Source of the DNA: Gilliamella sp. App4-10
GTDB taxonomy: Bacteria > Pseudomonadota > Gammaproteobacteria > Enterobacterales > Orbaceae
DNA: 45,846 nt
Assembly (NCBI RefSeq): GCF_001690495.1
Contig: NZ_LZGS01000025.1
Location: 1-45,846 of the forward strand
Direction: 5' to 3'
Every line of letters begins with the position of its first letter. Positions within the stretch are counted from its first letter, which is position 1. A model generated the notes under the pieces. The model ran no database searches and had not been told where the DNA came from. It saw nothing but the letters and a program-made list of their open reading frames with translations. This document shows, piece after piece, positions 19,393-28,825 of the stretch. Position numbers and translations under genes: made by a program.

Positions 19393-20496
19393 GTGATAAT
19401 TCGTCGATATTTAGTTAAAGAGACATTGAAAACCCAAGGGGCAATATTGTTTATTTTATTGCTGATTTTCTTTTCTCAAAAATTAATTAGAATTTTGTCG
19501 AGTGCGATTGACGGTTCAATCCCCCGTGAATTAATTATGCCGTTGTTAGTTTTGGGCGTGTCGAATATGGCTGATCTTATTTTGCCGTTGAGCCTTTTTC
19601 TTGGTGTATTAGTTACCTTTGGGCGCCTTTATTCTGACAGCGAAATGGTGGCAATGCATGCTTGCGGAGTTAAAAAGAATTTGACTTATCAAGTGGTGCT
19701 TTTTCTTTGTATTTTAACCTGCATATTAACGGCACTCAATTCGCTTTGGTTTGGTCCTTGGTCTAACGTTAAGCAAGATCAGTTGCTTGCCAATGCTAAG
19801 ATAAACCCTAGTTTAGCGGGGTTGTTAGCTGGGCAATTTCAACAAACACCTGATGGTAATTCGGTGATTTATATTGGTAATGTGAATAATAATAATTTAG
19901 AAAATGTGTTTATTGCTCAAATTAAACCAAAAGCAAATCAACGACCTTCTATTATTATTGCCAATAAAGGTAAGACTGGGCATGATAATGAAGGTAATCA
20001 AATCATCACTCTTGAAAATGCCAATCGTTATGAAGGCACTGCGCAATTAAAAGATTTTCGGATTTCAAACTTTCATAATTATTTAGGCATCATTAAACCC
20101 AAAGAGTTAAATACCAACGAGGGCTCAGACAAAGTGGATGTTCAGCAGCTGGGGTTATTAGCACTGACCAACATTAATACGCCTAAAGCTAATGCAGAAT
20201 TTTATTGGCGTGTAACGTTGATTGTTTCGGTGCCATTGATGGCATTTTTAGTTATTCCACTGAGTGTATCTAACCCACGCCAAGGACGCCTTGCACAAGT
20301 TTTACCGGCTTTACTACTTTATTTGGTTTACTTTTTGTCGGCCAGTTCCATCAAAGCTAATGCGGGTAAAGGTCGATTAGATCCCGAATTATGGTTCTAT
20401 ATGCTGAATTTAGGATATTTTGTATTGGCGTTAATTTTGAATTGTTGGGATAACCTATTTATGCGTAAACTTCGCTTAAAATATACGGCTTCTTAA
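19393..20496 (+). CDS. lptF: LPS export ABC transporter permease LptF
   Basis: Inner-membrane permease of the LptB2FG complex that extracts lipopolysaccharide. The 367 residues match E. coli LptF: MIIRRYLVKETLKTQ, then two membrane helices with FSQKLIRILSSAIDG between, the coupling motif SEMVAMHACG, a periplasmic beta-jellyroll (~130-265), and three C-terminal helices. The start is GTG at 19393 (AGGT about 8 bases ahead); a nearby ATG at 19391 is out of frame. lptG follows after 10 bases. Confidence 0.96.
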   Translation: MIIRRYLVKETLKTQGAILFILLLIFFSQKLIRILSSAIDGSIPRELIMPLLVLGVSNMADLILPLSLFLGVLVTFGRLYSDSEMVAMHACGVKKNLTYQVVLFLCILTCILTALNSLWFGPWSNVKQDQLLANAKINPSLAGLLAGQFQQTPDGNSVIYIGNVNNNNLENVFIAQIKPKANQRPSIIIANKGKTGHDNEGNQIITLENANRYEGTAQLKDFRISNFHNYLGIIKPKELNTNEGSDKVDVQQLGLLALTNINTPKANAEFYWRVTLIVSVPLMAFLVIPLSVSNPRQGRLAQVLPALLLYLVYFLSASSIKANAGKGRLDPELWFYMLNLGYFVLALILNCWDNLFMRKLRLKYTAS

Positions 20497-20506
20497 GGAG
20501 AAAAGC

Positions 20507-21571
20507 GTGTTTTCGATTTTAGATCGTTATATCGGTAAAACTATTTTAAGCACCATTGGTGTTAGCCTTTTTTTACTTATTAGTTTGTCGGGTATTATCC
20601 GTTTTATTGATCAGCTACGAAAAATTAAAGTTGATTATGATGCGTTTTCGGTGGGTATTTATACCCTGTTAATGGTGCCAAAAGATTTAGAAGTGTTCTT
20701 TCCTATGGCAGCACTGTTAGGAGCTTTAATTGGTTTGGGCTTGCTGGCATCACGCAGTGAGTTAATTGTAATGGAAACCTCGGGCTTTAGCCGTTTTAAA
20801 ATTGCGTTTGCGGTGATGAAAACCGCTTTACCATTAGTGTTAATTACCATGGCGATTGGTGAATGGGTTGCGCCGGTTAGTGAACAAACTGCACGCAATA
20901 TGCGTTCTGAAAAACTTTATGGTAATTCGTTAATGGCCGAACAAGGTAGTCTTTGGGCAAAAGATGGTAAAGATTATGTATTTATTGGGCATGTGAATAA
21001 CGATAATTCAATTTCTAATGTTTATATTTATTCGGTCGATGATAATAAGCTACTATCTATTACCCACGCCGCCTATGGTGTTTATGAAAACGATAGTTGG
21101 ACTTTGTCGCAAGTCGAAAAAAATGAGCTAACGGTGCCCAATAAAGTAGTGGGTGTCAATATGGTCTCCATCCCTTGGAAAACGAATATTACTCCTGATA
21201 AATTAAGTATTGTAGCGTTTGATCCTGACTCGTTGTCGGCTTCGGGACTTTATCAGTATTCACAATATCTCAAAAATTCAGGACAAGATACCAAATATTA
21301 TGATTTGCTGTTTTGGAAAAAGATTATCAAACCAGTATCCGTTGCGGTGATGATGTTGCTAGCGTTGTCGTTCATCTTTGGTCCGCTACGCAGCGTGTCA
21401 ATGGGAATTCGGGTGCTGATTGGCATTAGCTTTGGTTTCTTGTTTTATATTGCCGATAATTTGTTTGCTCAAGTGAGTATTGTAATAGGTATTTATCCTA
21501 TTATTGGATCGCTAATAACCAGTTTTGTATTTTTGTTGATTAGTTATATTCTATTTAAACGAAAGAATTAG
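20507..21571 (+). CDS. lptG: LPS export ABC transporter permease LptG
   Basis: Partner permease of LptF. The 354 residues begin MFSILDRYIGKTILSTI, have SELIVMETSGFS as the LptB coupling region, a periplasmic beta domain (~125-260), and C-terminal helices with FGPLRSVSMGIRVLIGI. AAGGAG lies 8 bases before the start. A strong terminator follows. Confidence 0.96.
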   Translation: MFSILDRYIGKTILSTIGVSLFLLISLSGIIRFIDQLRKIKVDYDAFSVGIYTLLMVPKDLEVFFPMAALLGALIGLGLLASRSELIVMETSGFSRFKIAFAVMKTALPLVLITMAIGEWVAPVSEQTARNMRSEKLYGNSLMAEQGSLWAKDGKDYVFIGHVNNDNSISNVYIYSVDDNKLLSITHAAYGVYENDSWTLSQVEKNELTVPNKVVGVNMVSIPWKTNITPDKLSIVAFDPDSLSASGLYQYSQYLKNSGQDTKYYDLLFWKKIIKPVSVAVMMLLALSFIFGPLRSVSMGIRVLIGISFGFLFYIADNLFAQVSIVIGIYPIIGSLITSFVFLLISYILFKRKN

Positions 21572-21589
21572 ACTCGTTAAGGTTTTATT

Positions 21590-21620
21590 AATCCTATCAT
21601 CTTAGATGATAGGATTTTTT
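21590..21620 (+). terminator. Terminator of lptFG
   Basis: Twelve-base stem AATCCTATCATC (21590-21601) with GATGATAGGATT (21605-21616), 3-base loop, then TTTTATTTT. Confidence 0.9.
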
Positions 21621-21651
21621 ATTTTGTTACGTTTATTCTGTCCGTGTTTAT

Positions 21652-22095
21652 TTACTCTTTGTCAAATAGCTTTAAATACTGCCCATAGCCTTCATCTTCT
21701 AGTTCATCTTTAGGTATAAATCGTAAAGAGGCCGAGTTGATGCAATAGCGCAAGCCTCCTAGGGCTTTTGGACCATCATTAAAAACATGCCCAAGATGAG
21801 AATCAGCATTCATGGAGCGTACTTCAGTACGTCGCATACCAAAACTGGTGTCTTTTTTTTCAACGATATTGCCCTTTTCTATCGGTTTAGCAAAACTGGG
21901 CCAGCCACATCCTGAATCAAATTTATCTAATGAAGTAAATAACGGTTCACCAGATACAATGTCAACATATAGTCCTTCTTGATGATTGGCGTTAAATTCA
22001 TTTTCGAACGGCGGTTCTGTCCCATTTTTTTGAGTTACATAATATTGCATAGGTGTTAATATGGATAGAGCTTTTTCTTTCATCGTTTTATTCAT
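21652..22095 (-). CDS. msrB: Peptide-methionine (R)-S-oxide reductase
   Basis: Repairs the R isomer of methionine sulfoxide. The 147 residues carry [19 protein letters not shown] and the catalytic [11 protein letters not shown]. The four zinc cysteines of E. coli MsrB are missing: the sites read [10 protein letters not shown] and [11 protein letters not shown]. This zinc-free form resembles the MsrB domain of Neisseria PilB. It is the last gene of msrA-cytochrome b561-msrB. No signal peptide is evident. The start could lie a few codons downstream. Confidence 0.94.
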   Translation of the reverse strand: MNKTMKEKALSILTPMQYYVTQKNGTEPPFENEFNANHQEGLYVDIVSGEPLFTSLDKFDSGCGWPSFAKPIEKGNIVEKKDTSFGMRRTEVRSMNADSHLGHVFNDGPKALGGLRYCINSASLRFIPKDELEDEGYGQYLKLFDKE

Positions 22096-22147
22096 AAGCC
22101 ACCTTCTCGTTATGTTATTTAATGTTGTTTATTTTAATTAATGGTGA

Positions 22148-22675
22148 TTAATTTCGATTTAACATCGATTGCAACACTTTATCTTTAATCCAAAAATAAT
22201 GATACAAAGCACCAACTATATGTATGATAAGTAAAACTAAAAATAAATATGAACAAACTTGGTGAATTTTATGAAATAATAGATAAGTTTCATTTGGCAT
22301 ATCAATGGCAGGTATAGAGATGATACCAAAAATATTCAGTGATCTGCTGCTCATCAAGTAGCCTGAAAGCGGTACAATAATTAATAAAATGTAAATAAAT
22401 CCTTGCGTTGCTTTTGATAAAATACGCTGTAGTTTTTGATTCCTTGGCAAACCATCAGGAACGCCTTGTCTTTTAATGACGAAAAACCGCCATATTGTTA
22501 TTACAAAAATCAGCATACCAAAGGATTTGTGCAATACATAAATAGTAAATATACCACCCAAATATTGTGACAACGTCACTTTAAACATCATCAATAAAAA
22601 CGTTAATACAACCAGTATTACGGTTAACCAATGGATCCATTTTTGTTTACTACTGTATTGTGGGTAGTTTTGCAT
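22148..22675 (-). CDS. Cytochrome b561 family protein
   Basis: A 175-residue four-helix membrane protein. Candidate haem ligands are in KWIHWLTV, YVLHKSFGM, LFHKIHQVCS and IIHIVGALYHY, the pattern of the bacterial diheme CybB/b561 family. Such proteins oxidise quinol in the inner membrane. Sitting between msrA and msrB, it may feed electrons to a repair or redox partner, but the Msr proteins here show no export signal, so that link is inference. It starts 7 bases after the msrA stop. Confidence 0.88.
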   Translation of the reverse strand: MQNYPQYSSKQKWIHWLTVILVVLTFLLMMFKVTLSQYLGGIFTIYVLHKSFGMLIFVITIWRFFVIKRQGVPDGLPRNQKLQRILSKATQGFIYILLIIVPLSGYLMSSRSLNIFGIISIPAIDMPNETYLLFHKIHQVCSYLFLVLLIIHIVGALYHYFWIKDKVLQSMLNRN

Positions 22676-22682
22676 TATTAAT

Positions 22683-23222
22683 TCATCCTTTATTTGATTT
22701 TTGCCAATGTTGAGCCAAAAAATCAGATCGCCTTGATAATTGGTAATATTGGTTGTATTGTTGAGGCTGTTTAGTGTAATAATTTTGGTGATAGTCTTCA
22801 GCTGGATAAAAAGCCACCGCAGGCTCTATCGCAACACCAATTGGCTTATCAAACTTTCCACTATCTTGTAACGTTTGTTTAGACGCTAATGCTTGTTTAT
22901 GTTGATATTCATTGTGATAAAAAATAGCTGGGCGGTAAGAATTTCCACGATCAGCAAATTGCCCTTGAGAATCGGTTGGATCGATTTGTTGCCAAAAGAT
23001 TTCAAGCAATTTTTTATAGCTGATAAGTTTGGGATCAAACGTAATGAGGACTGCTTCGGTGTGCCCTGTTGTACCTGAACAGACTTGCTGGTAAGTTGGG
23101 CTTGCAACATGACCACCGGTATACCCCGATACAACTTTAATCACCCCTTCATACTGATCAAAGGGTTTTACCATACACCAAAAACAACCGCCTGCAAATG
23201 TTGCTTGTTCATATTGCTGCAT
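22683..23222 (-). CDS. msrA: Peptide-methionine (S)-S-oxide reductase
   Basis: Repairs the S isomer of methionine sulfoxide. The 179-residue form from the ATG at 23220-23222 has GGAG 7 bases ahead and places the catalytic motif GGCFWC at residues 11-16 (Cys13). Further family motifs are [43 protein letters not shown] and AEDYHQNY. The frame is open 18 codons upstream, but that extension is not family-like. First gene of the three-gene unit. Confidence 0.95.
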   Translation of the reverse strand: MQQYEQATFAGGCFWCMVKPFDQYEGVIKVVSGYTGGHVASPTYQQVCSGTTGHTEAVLITFDPKLISYKKLLEIFWQQIDPTDSQGQFADRGNSYRPAIFYHNEYQHKQALASKQTLQDSGKFDKPIGVAIEPAVAFYPAEDYHQNYYTKQPQQYNQYYQLSRRSDFLAQHWQKSNKG

Positions 23223-23373
23223 AATAATCTCCGATTTAATAATGACTTTATTTTTACCTAACATCAGCATTATCATTAAAATGAGTTACCATTAGTTAAC
23301 ATCTTACTTGAAAATGTTCAAAAAAAACACCATATCATTAATCAACTATTCCAGTTATAAAAAGGATACATTT

Positions 23374-23646
23374 ATGGCAAGTGGATGGGCATCTGACGAT
23401 GCCGTTAATCAACAAATCGAAGGCACTATTGCCGATGCTATCGAAAATGCAAGACGACAACTCAATCACAGTACCACTAGCGCTCATTTTTGTATTGAGT
23501 GTGGAGAACCTATTGCCGCAGCCAGAAGAGCGGCATTACCCGGCGTACAATATTGCGTATCTTGCCAACAAGAACTCGATAAGCAATTGGCTAAAGCGAC
23601 AAGTTTATATAACCGCCGTGGTAGTAAAGATAGCCAACTGCGTTAA
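23374..23646 (+). CDS. DksA/TraR-type C4 zinc-finger protein (YbiI-like)
   Basis: The 90-residue protein from the ATG at 23374 (AAGGA ahead) matches E. coli YbiI: MASGWASDDAVNQQI at the start, a four-Cys zinc finger (CIECGEPI...YCVSCQQE), and NRRGSKDSQLR at the end. The longest frame starts 22 codons earlier, but that stretch is not conserved and overlaps the promoter region. The family resembles the zinc finger of DksA without its coiled coil; the role is not established. Confidence 0.9.
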   Translation: MASGWASDDAVNQQIEGTIADAIENARRQLNHSTTSAHFCIECGEPIAAARRAALPGVQYCVSCQQELDKQLAKATSLYNRRGSKDSQLR

Positions 23647-23674
23647 TCAAAACATAAATCTAATTAATCAATCT

Positions 23675-23699
23675 AAAAAATGGGTGGATTACTCCACCC
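23675..23699 (-). terminator. Terminator of the YetF-like gene
   Basis: Stem GGGTGGA (23682-23688) with TCCACCC (23693-23699), 4-base loop, followed on the minus strand by T from 23680 to 23675. Confidence 0.8.
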
Positions 23700-23716
23700 T
23701 AGAAAAGGGATAATGG

Positions 23717-24367
23717 TTATTTTTTACCTTCACGAATCGCATCATAAGGATAAATAAGTAACTTATTATCAAACCATTCAGCACAAAAAATATCTTCTAT
23801 TTTTTCATAACCTTGTTTTGAAATTTCACGTTTAACCCAATCTTCATCTTTTTTGAGTTGATCAAGATTATCATGACTAATGCCGCCATTTTCAATGATA
23901 AGCACAGCGATATCTTTATCGCCTTTTTTGATTAGGGTTAAAGAACCATTGAGTTCATACCAAACTTCTTTTAATTCATCAAATGAAGCTATACCTTGTA
24001 TATTCACTAAAGTTTCAAAATCTCTTACCGGTAAGTTGGCTTTTATAAAATTATCTGTTATTAAATGTCCATTTTTCACTAATTGGATTGGTTCGCCATC
24101 TATGGCATCGCGTAGGCGTGAGTTTTTAGATTTGATAAAACGAATTAAAACCAGTAAACCCGCCCAAATAGCGACTAACCCAGCGGATTGCCAAGGCGAT
24201 ACTGTTGGGCTAAGTAATGCGCCCCCAACCAGAGCACCAATTACCATGCTACCAACCTGATCAAGCTGGGACATTGGCGCAATTTGGCTTTTGCCTGACA
24301 ACTTCACATAAACAAGTAAAATAATTAATGCTAACAAAAATTTTGGCGTCATTTCTAATAAATACAT
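23717..24367 (-). CDS. DUF421/YetF-family membrane protein
   Basis: A 216-residue protein with N-terminal membrane helices (about 9-22, 38-56 and 61-78), the conserved KLSGKSQIAPMSQLDQVGSM stretch, and a cytoplasmic domain from ~85 with GEPIQLVKNGHL and DELKEVWYELNGSL. This is the YetF/YcaP layout. The biochemical role of the family is unknown. Single-gene unit with its own terminator. Confidence 0.85.
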   Translation of the reverse strand: MYLLEMTPKFLLALIILLVYVKLSGKSQIAPMSQLDQVGSMVIGALVGGALLSPTVSPWQSAGLVAIWAGLLVLIRFIKSKNSRLRDAIDGEPIQLVKNGHLITDNFIKANLPVRDFETLVNIQGIASFDELKEVWYELNGSLTLIKKGDKDIAVLIIENGGISHDNLDQLKKDEDWVKREISKQGYEKIEDIFCAEWFDNKLLIYPYDAIREGKK

Positions 24368-24885
24368 TTCCTTTCTCCAAGTTAAACATTATATGTTGAA
24401 CTACAATCCCAAATGCAGAATTAAATAGAAACTTCTATATTGAAACAGGTAACAATTTATATAAAAATCGAAGTAACTTTTGTTTGATAGATTGAAAATT
24501 AATCCATGTTTATTTTTTTATGATAAAATCTAAACATGTTTACAATTATTAAGATAAGCTAGTAACTATATTATACTCGAAAATTTGAATAAATTATAAG
24601 ATTATTATTTTGATTGCAATAACTAATTTCTATTATGTAATGCGATTTTGGCATGATGAAATATTAAGTGATTGTAATGGATAAAATACGATTAATTATT
24701 ACTTAAAAACTTGCTCGCATTATGCAGGCCATTATTTGCAAATTTTCAAAGTCACAATAGCTAATGCATTGTCTTCCCTCCCTTAGAATACTTACTGTTA
24801 AATTAGCAGTACCTTTCATGATAACTTTTGTTTACGTCGAATTATGAATCTAGTTTGATAAAGTTAATTATTTATTTCAATTAAA
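24368..24885. other. Intergenic region without recognisable gene
   Basis: About 520 AT-rich bases. I see no intact reading frame, tRNA or clear hairpin. It lies between the YetF-like gene and the HPP gene remnant and may be degraded coding DNA. Confidence 0.4.
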
Positions 24886-25336
24886 CTATAAGGTTAGTCG
24901 CTTATTCTCATTTATGAACTTTACTATTAAAAAACGCAAACCAATAGAGCAGCCACTTGTTTTTCCAGTAAAATTATTAATAATGTACGCAAAGATGACT
25001 AAAGCGTTAGAGTCCGATAACACCGGAAACAGTAAGAAGCTAAAATCATAATGAACTTGACTTGTCGTTAACAATATGACTAACGGATTAGCGCCTGCTG
25101 GCGGATGCCCACATCGAAATAACTACATTGCAAATGGCACTCCCCACAACCAAGGCGATAACTAATGCTGAGTCACCGAGCAACTTTAAAAATAATAAGC
25201 CGATAAGCGCTGATATTAAGTGCCCAAAGATGATATTCCTAGGCTGCGCCAAAGGAGGCTGAGAAACGGCAAATAAAATAACACACAAAGCTTCAAATGG
25301 AGCCATGATAAAATAGCTAGCAGAGTATGTTGTCAA
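24886..25336 (-). pseudogene. HPP-family membrane transporter remnant (truncated, frameshifted)
   Basis: Frame A (25336 to 25088) reads APFEALCVILFAVSQPPLAQ, GHLISALIGLLFLKLLGD, the central part of HPP-family proteins, then runs off to a stop. Frame B picks up with RCGHPPAGANP near 25110-25080, the family's name-giving motif, followed by SFLLFPVLSD. The frames rejoin if one base is removed near 25114. The N-terminal membrane segments are missing and the end after NNFTGK does not look native. Family members are integral membrane proteins, some linked to nitrite transport. Confidence 0.8.
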
Positions 25337-25342
25337 ATGTAA

Positions 25343-25678
25343 AAACTATTTGAGTGGCATGAAAAGTGGTCTTGCAAAGAGAATTTTTACCGTTGCTTAT
25401 TTATGCGAGCAATGGAAGAAATGTATAAAGATTTGCCCTGCATATCGGATATTGTTATCGAACATAATGCATTCATTCGAAAGATTATTTTCTCAAAGCT
25501 TGAAGATTATCCTGATAAAGCCTCTTTAACCAATAAGCTAATGGTAATACTTGAAGGAATGCTTAATATTAGTGTGGTATACAAAACGGATCAACGCCTG
25601 CATAAGCAAACTCAACAAGATACACTTAGCCTTGTACCTGATTTGCTAAATAACGAGTCGGTCATTAAGACAGATTAA
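25343..25678 (+). pseudogene. C-terminal part of a TetR-family regulator
   Basis: After an in-frame TAA at 25340-25342 the frame reads LFEWHEKWSCKENFYRCLFM, then RAMEEMYKDLP, EHNAFIRKIIFSKLED, and NKLMVILEGMLNISVVY. This matches the ligand-binding half of TetR regulators (RGC.F..A..E near the start, then L...L.EG.L). No helix-turn-helix domain precedes it. The first ATG at 25403 is inside the domain, so no functional repressor is expected. It is head-to-head with the HPP remnant. Confidence 0.6.
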
Positions 25679-25829
25679 TTAAAAGTAAGTATTGTATTAA
25701 AAAGCCAAATAGTTCGAAATAAAAGCGAAGAAACATAATGAAGTGTGTATGACACATCCAGCAACACTAGCGCATTGCTGTTGAATATTAAAGTCATAAA
25801 CAGCAGTTATCTGGCTTTTTTAGTATGTT

Positions 25830-25882
25830 ATTTGTAGGTTCATTACAGTAACTTAAAGAATGACTGTAATAAACCTACAAAT
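25830..25882. repeat. Long imperfect inverted repeat downstream of hcp
   Basis: ATTTGTAGGTTCATTACAGT (25830-25849) pairs with 25863-25882 at 19 of 20 positions around a 13-base loop. There is no T run on either side, so it is not a typical terminator; it could protect the 3' end of the hcp message or be a small mobile-element relic. Confidence 0.55.
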
Positions 25883-25922
25883 GAAAAAATAAATGTTGTT
25901 ATATACCATTATTACTCCCCCA

Positions 25923-27623
25923 CTACTTTGAGAATAATTGATTTTCTTGAGTTTCAGCTACACGAGATATTAATATTTGATCAAGATCTTTATTTGCCTC
26001 TGTGGTAATCCGTAAATCAAAATTTTCTTGCAAAATATTCAGCAAATTTTCAGTTAAAAATTCTGGTATCGAAGGACCTACATAAATTCCTTTTATTCCA
26101 AGCGATAATAACGTAAGTAAAATAACAATGGCTTTTTGTTCAAACCAAGATAACACCAATGTTAACGGTAACTCATTCACTTCTAGTTTAAAAGCTTCAG
26201 CTAACGTAAGTGCAAGTTGAATTGCGGAATATGCATCATTGCATTGTCCAATATCCAATAAACGAGGGATACCATTAATATCTCCAAAATCATGCATATT
26301 AAAACGATACTTACCACATCCCAATGTCAGAATAACACTATCTTTTGGCACTTGCTTTGCCATTTCTGCATAGTAATGACGTTCACTTTTACTACCATCA
26401 CAGCCCCCTATTAAAAAGAAGTGTTTAATATTACCTGCTTTAACCTGTTCAACAACGGTTGGAGCAACATTTATTAACGTATTTCGAGCAAAACCAACAG
26501 TAATATAGTGTTCAATTTCTGTATAATCAAATCCGGGTAGCTCTAAAGCACAATTAATAACAGGGGTAAAATCATTCGTTTCAATATGAGTTACTCCCGG
26601 CCAACCAACCATGCTTCGAGTAAAAATACGAGTGCCATATCCGTGAGAAAAAGGATTAATTATACAATTTGAAGTCATCACAATTGCTCCAGGAAAGTTA
26701 GCAAATTCTCTTTGTTGATTTTGCCAAGCACTACCGTAATTACCAACTAAATGTGGATACTTCTTCAATTCGGGATAAGCGTGAGCAGGCAGCATTTCAC
26801 CATGGGTATATACATTGATGCCTTTTCCTTGAGTTTGTTCTAAAATCAAACTTAAATCATGAAAATCATGTCCAGAAACTAAAATACATTTGCCTGCAAT
26901 TGGCTTGGTATTAACCTTTGTGGGTACAGGATGACCAAACGAATTCGTTTCACCTGAATCAAGCATCGCCATAACTTTATAATTCAAATGCCCAATTTGC
27001 ATTGACAATTCAAATAACTGATCAATGTCGGTCGGATTATCACCTAATACGTTCATAAAATGATGATATTCACCATATATTTCATCGTTAAATTGCCCTA
27101 ATACAGCCGCATGTTCCATATATGCTGCAGCTCCTTTTAAACCATATAAAGCTAATAAGCGTAGTCCAATAATATCATCCCCTACTTGCCCTTTCTCTCG
27201 ATTTAACATGACATAAGGTGCAAATTCTAAAAGCCCTTTCTTTGTATTTGGATAGTTAAGTTTTGCGACAAAAGTTAAAGGAGGTATAACTTCATTAGCT
27301 TTATTCGCAGCTTCTTTAGCTTTTTGTTCCAATTGTTGACTAATTTTTTGTGCTTGTTCAAGATAATCTAGCATTCTATCTGCATCGAAATTGACATTGG
27401 TTAATGTGGAAAAAAAAGTTTGAAATGACCACCTATCTATTTCACTGTCTATAATTTGATATTTCCGGCAAACAGATGCCCAGAATGAAACTCTTTGTAA
27501 ACTAGCAACTAAAACATCTTGCAGATCAGAAACCTCAGCTGTTTTACCACACATACCTTTTACATAACTACAACCTTTTTTATTTGATTTTGTTATTGTT
27601 TGCTCACATTGAATACAAAACAT
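25923..27623 (-). CDS. hcp: Hybrid cluster protein (hydroxylamine reductase)
   Basis: Iron-sulfur-oxygen cluster enzyme that reduces nitric oxide or hydroxylamine under anaerobic nitrosative stress. The 566 residues follow E. coli Hcp. N-terminal cysteines C3, C6, C18 and C25 (CIQCEQT...[11 protein letters not shown]) fit the [2Fe-2S] class of enteric bacteria. Hybrid-cluster motifs include [42 protein letters not shown] and [15 protein letters not shown] lies about 6 bases before the ATG. The reductase gene hcr, its usual partner, is not next to it. Confidence 0.96.
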   Translation of the reverse strand: MFCIQCEQTITKSNKKGCSYVKGMCGKTAEVSDLQDVLVASLQRVSFWASVCRKYQIIDSEIDRWSFQTFFSTLTNVNFDADRMLDYLEQAQKISQQLEQKAKEAANKANEVIPPLTFVAKLNYPNTKKGLLEFAPYVMLNREKGQVGDDIIGLRLLALYGLKGAAAYMEHAAVLGQFNDEIYGEYHHFMNVLGDNPTDIDQLFELSMQIGHLNYKVMAMLDSGETNSFGHPVPTKVNTKPIAGKCILVSGHDFHDLSLILEQTQGKGINVYTHGEMLPAHAYPELKKYPHLVGNYGSAWQNQQREFANFPGAIVMTSNCIINPFSHGYGTRIFTRSMVGWPGVTHIETNDFTPVINCALELPGFDYTEIEHYITVGFARNTLINVAPTVVEQVKAGNIKHFFLIGGCDGSKSERHYYAEMAKQVPKDSVILTLGCGKYRFNMHDFGDINGIPRLLDIGQCNDAYSAIQLALTLAEAFKLEVNELPLTLVLSWFEQKAIVILLTLLSLGIKGIYVGPSIPEFLTENLLNILQENFDLRITTEANKDLDQILISRVAETQENQLFSK

Positions 27624-28275
27624 AATATCTCCCTGATTTTATCTCCTTATATAACCCTATATATAAAATACATGTTTAATAAAAAAATAAAATGAAAACA
27701 TTAAATTTTGTTGATGTAACTATTCCCTAAAATAGCACAGCGTCTATTTTGAGATAGTAATACCTTTTTAACTTTGTTGCATTGCATTTCAATACGACTC
27801 ATTTGTAAACAATAACCGCAGCTATTAGAGAAAATTAACGCATATTTAGATAAAAATACGTCAGGAAGGTTATTGATTTTATTTGATTTTTAATTATATT
27901 AAAATCAATTAGTTATATAGGATTGCTATTTTATTATGTTAGCTTAACCGCCTATGCGGCGGTAAACAAGAAGCGGGTATACTATAAAACTTGTTTGGCA
28001 AAAGACAAATATGATTTTTATTTTCAAAAGCCCTTTTTTATCAGTAATATTTAATTTTTTGTTTTTATTTATTGATAAAAAAGGGTTAGATGAGTTTTTA
28101 ATTTTTTGATAATAAGTAAATTTTATTGTTAAAAAAACTTTCAGGTAGCTTATTGATTTTATTTAATTTTAATCTAACCATAAACCTTTGCTACGCCGTA
28201 TTTTCCTCACGATAAAAATATCCTTTGTTGCCTACATTCAATAATAAAATTACAATAATTTTCTTTTAACCACTT
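27624..28275. other. Intergenic region upstream of hcp
   Basis: About 650 bases without a gene. It holds a GC-richer hairpin (ACCGCC 27950-27955, GGCGGT 27958-27964 region) in otherwise AT-rich DNA. A second copy of the dispersed repeat lies at about 28014-28170, and a partial third tail of it (TTATTGATTTTATTTGATTT) at about 27871-27890. I could not place a convincing NsrR or FNR site for hcp. Confidence 0.4.
28014..28170. repeat. Dispersed intergenic repeat, copy B
   Basis: Same block order as 17087-17245 (GATTTTTATTTTCAA, CCCTTTTTTATC, TTTTTTGATAATAAGTAAAT, TTATTGATTTTATTT). Both copies lie in long intergenic gaps. The similarity is imperfect and partly driven by AT richness. Confidence 0.35.
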
Positions 28276-28785
28276 ATGGTAAAAAACATGATCACTTACC
28301 ACAATGCTACATTAGAAGATTTACCTTTTATTGTCGATGTTTATAATTCAACGATTGCTGGGCGCCAAGCGACTGCCGATACGGAGCCTGTTTCTGTTGA
28401 AAGTCGATTAGAATGGTTTTACCTGCATAACCCTAAAAATCTTCCGATTTGGTTGATAAAATATCAAGATCAGCCTTGTGGTTGGATTAGCTTATCTTCG
28501 TTTTATGGTCGCCCTGCTTTTTATAAAACCGTTGAGATTAGCTTATACCTTCATCAAGATTTTCGAGGTAAAAAAATTGGTCAATTTATGGTAGATAAAA
28601 TTGAACAATTTGCCAAGCAGGCGGGAATTGAGGCAATTTTTAGCTATGTATTTGGGCATAACTTACCTAGTGTTAATTTATTTAAAAAAATGCAGTATCA
28701 ACAATGGGGGCTTCTTCCAAAGGTCGCTGAACTGGATAATGTTCAGCGTGATTTGCTGATATTGGGCAAACGATTAGATTCATAA
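28276..28785 (+). CDS. GNAT-family N-acetyltransferase (phosphinothricin acetyltransferase-like)
   Basis: A 169-residue acetyltransferase. It has the N-terminal ITYHNATLEDLPFIVDVYN, ADTEPVSVESRLEWF, the acetyl-CoA loop LHQDFRGKKIGQFMVDKIEQ, and NLPSVNLFKKMQYQQWG, the order seen in the Pat/MnaT (YncA) group that acetylates amino-acid amines such as methionine sulfone or sulfoximine. Substrate is not proven. Start may be the ATG at 28276 or the one four codons later; neither has a strong ribosome binding site. The rhomboid gene follows after 40 bases. Confidence 0.85.
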   Translation: MVKNMITYHNATLEDLPFIVDVYNSTIAGRQATADTEPVSVESRLEWFYLHNPKNLPIWLIKYQDQPCGWISLSSFYGRPAFYKTVEISLYLHQDFRGKKIGQFMVDKIEQFAKQAGIEAIFSYVFGHNLPSVNLFKKMQYQQWGLLPKVAELDNVQRDLLILGKRLDS

Positions 28786-28825
28786 ACCGCTTTCAATAAA
28801 GTTTCACTATCCTAAAGGATTTTTA

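Noticed and set aside
24886-25074. Independent 62-residue membrane protein
   Set aside because: It begins with a non-ATG codon in the middle of the HPP-family sequence and is the second frame of that broken gene.
27650-27700. NsrR or FNR operator for hcp
   Set aside because: Only a weak half-site (ACATGTAT region on the minus strand) is visible; not enough to annotate.
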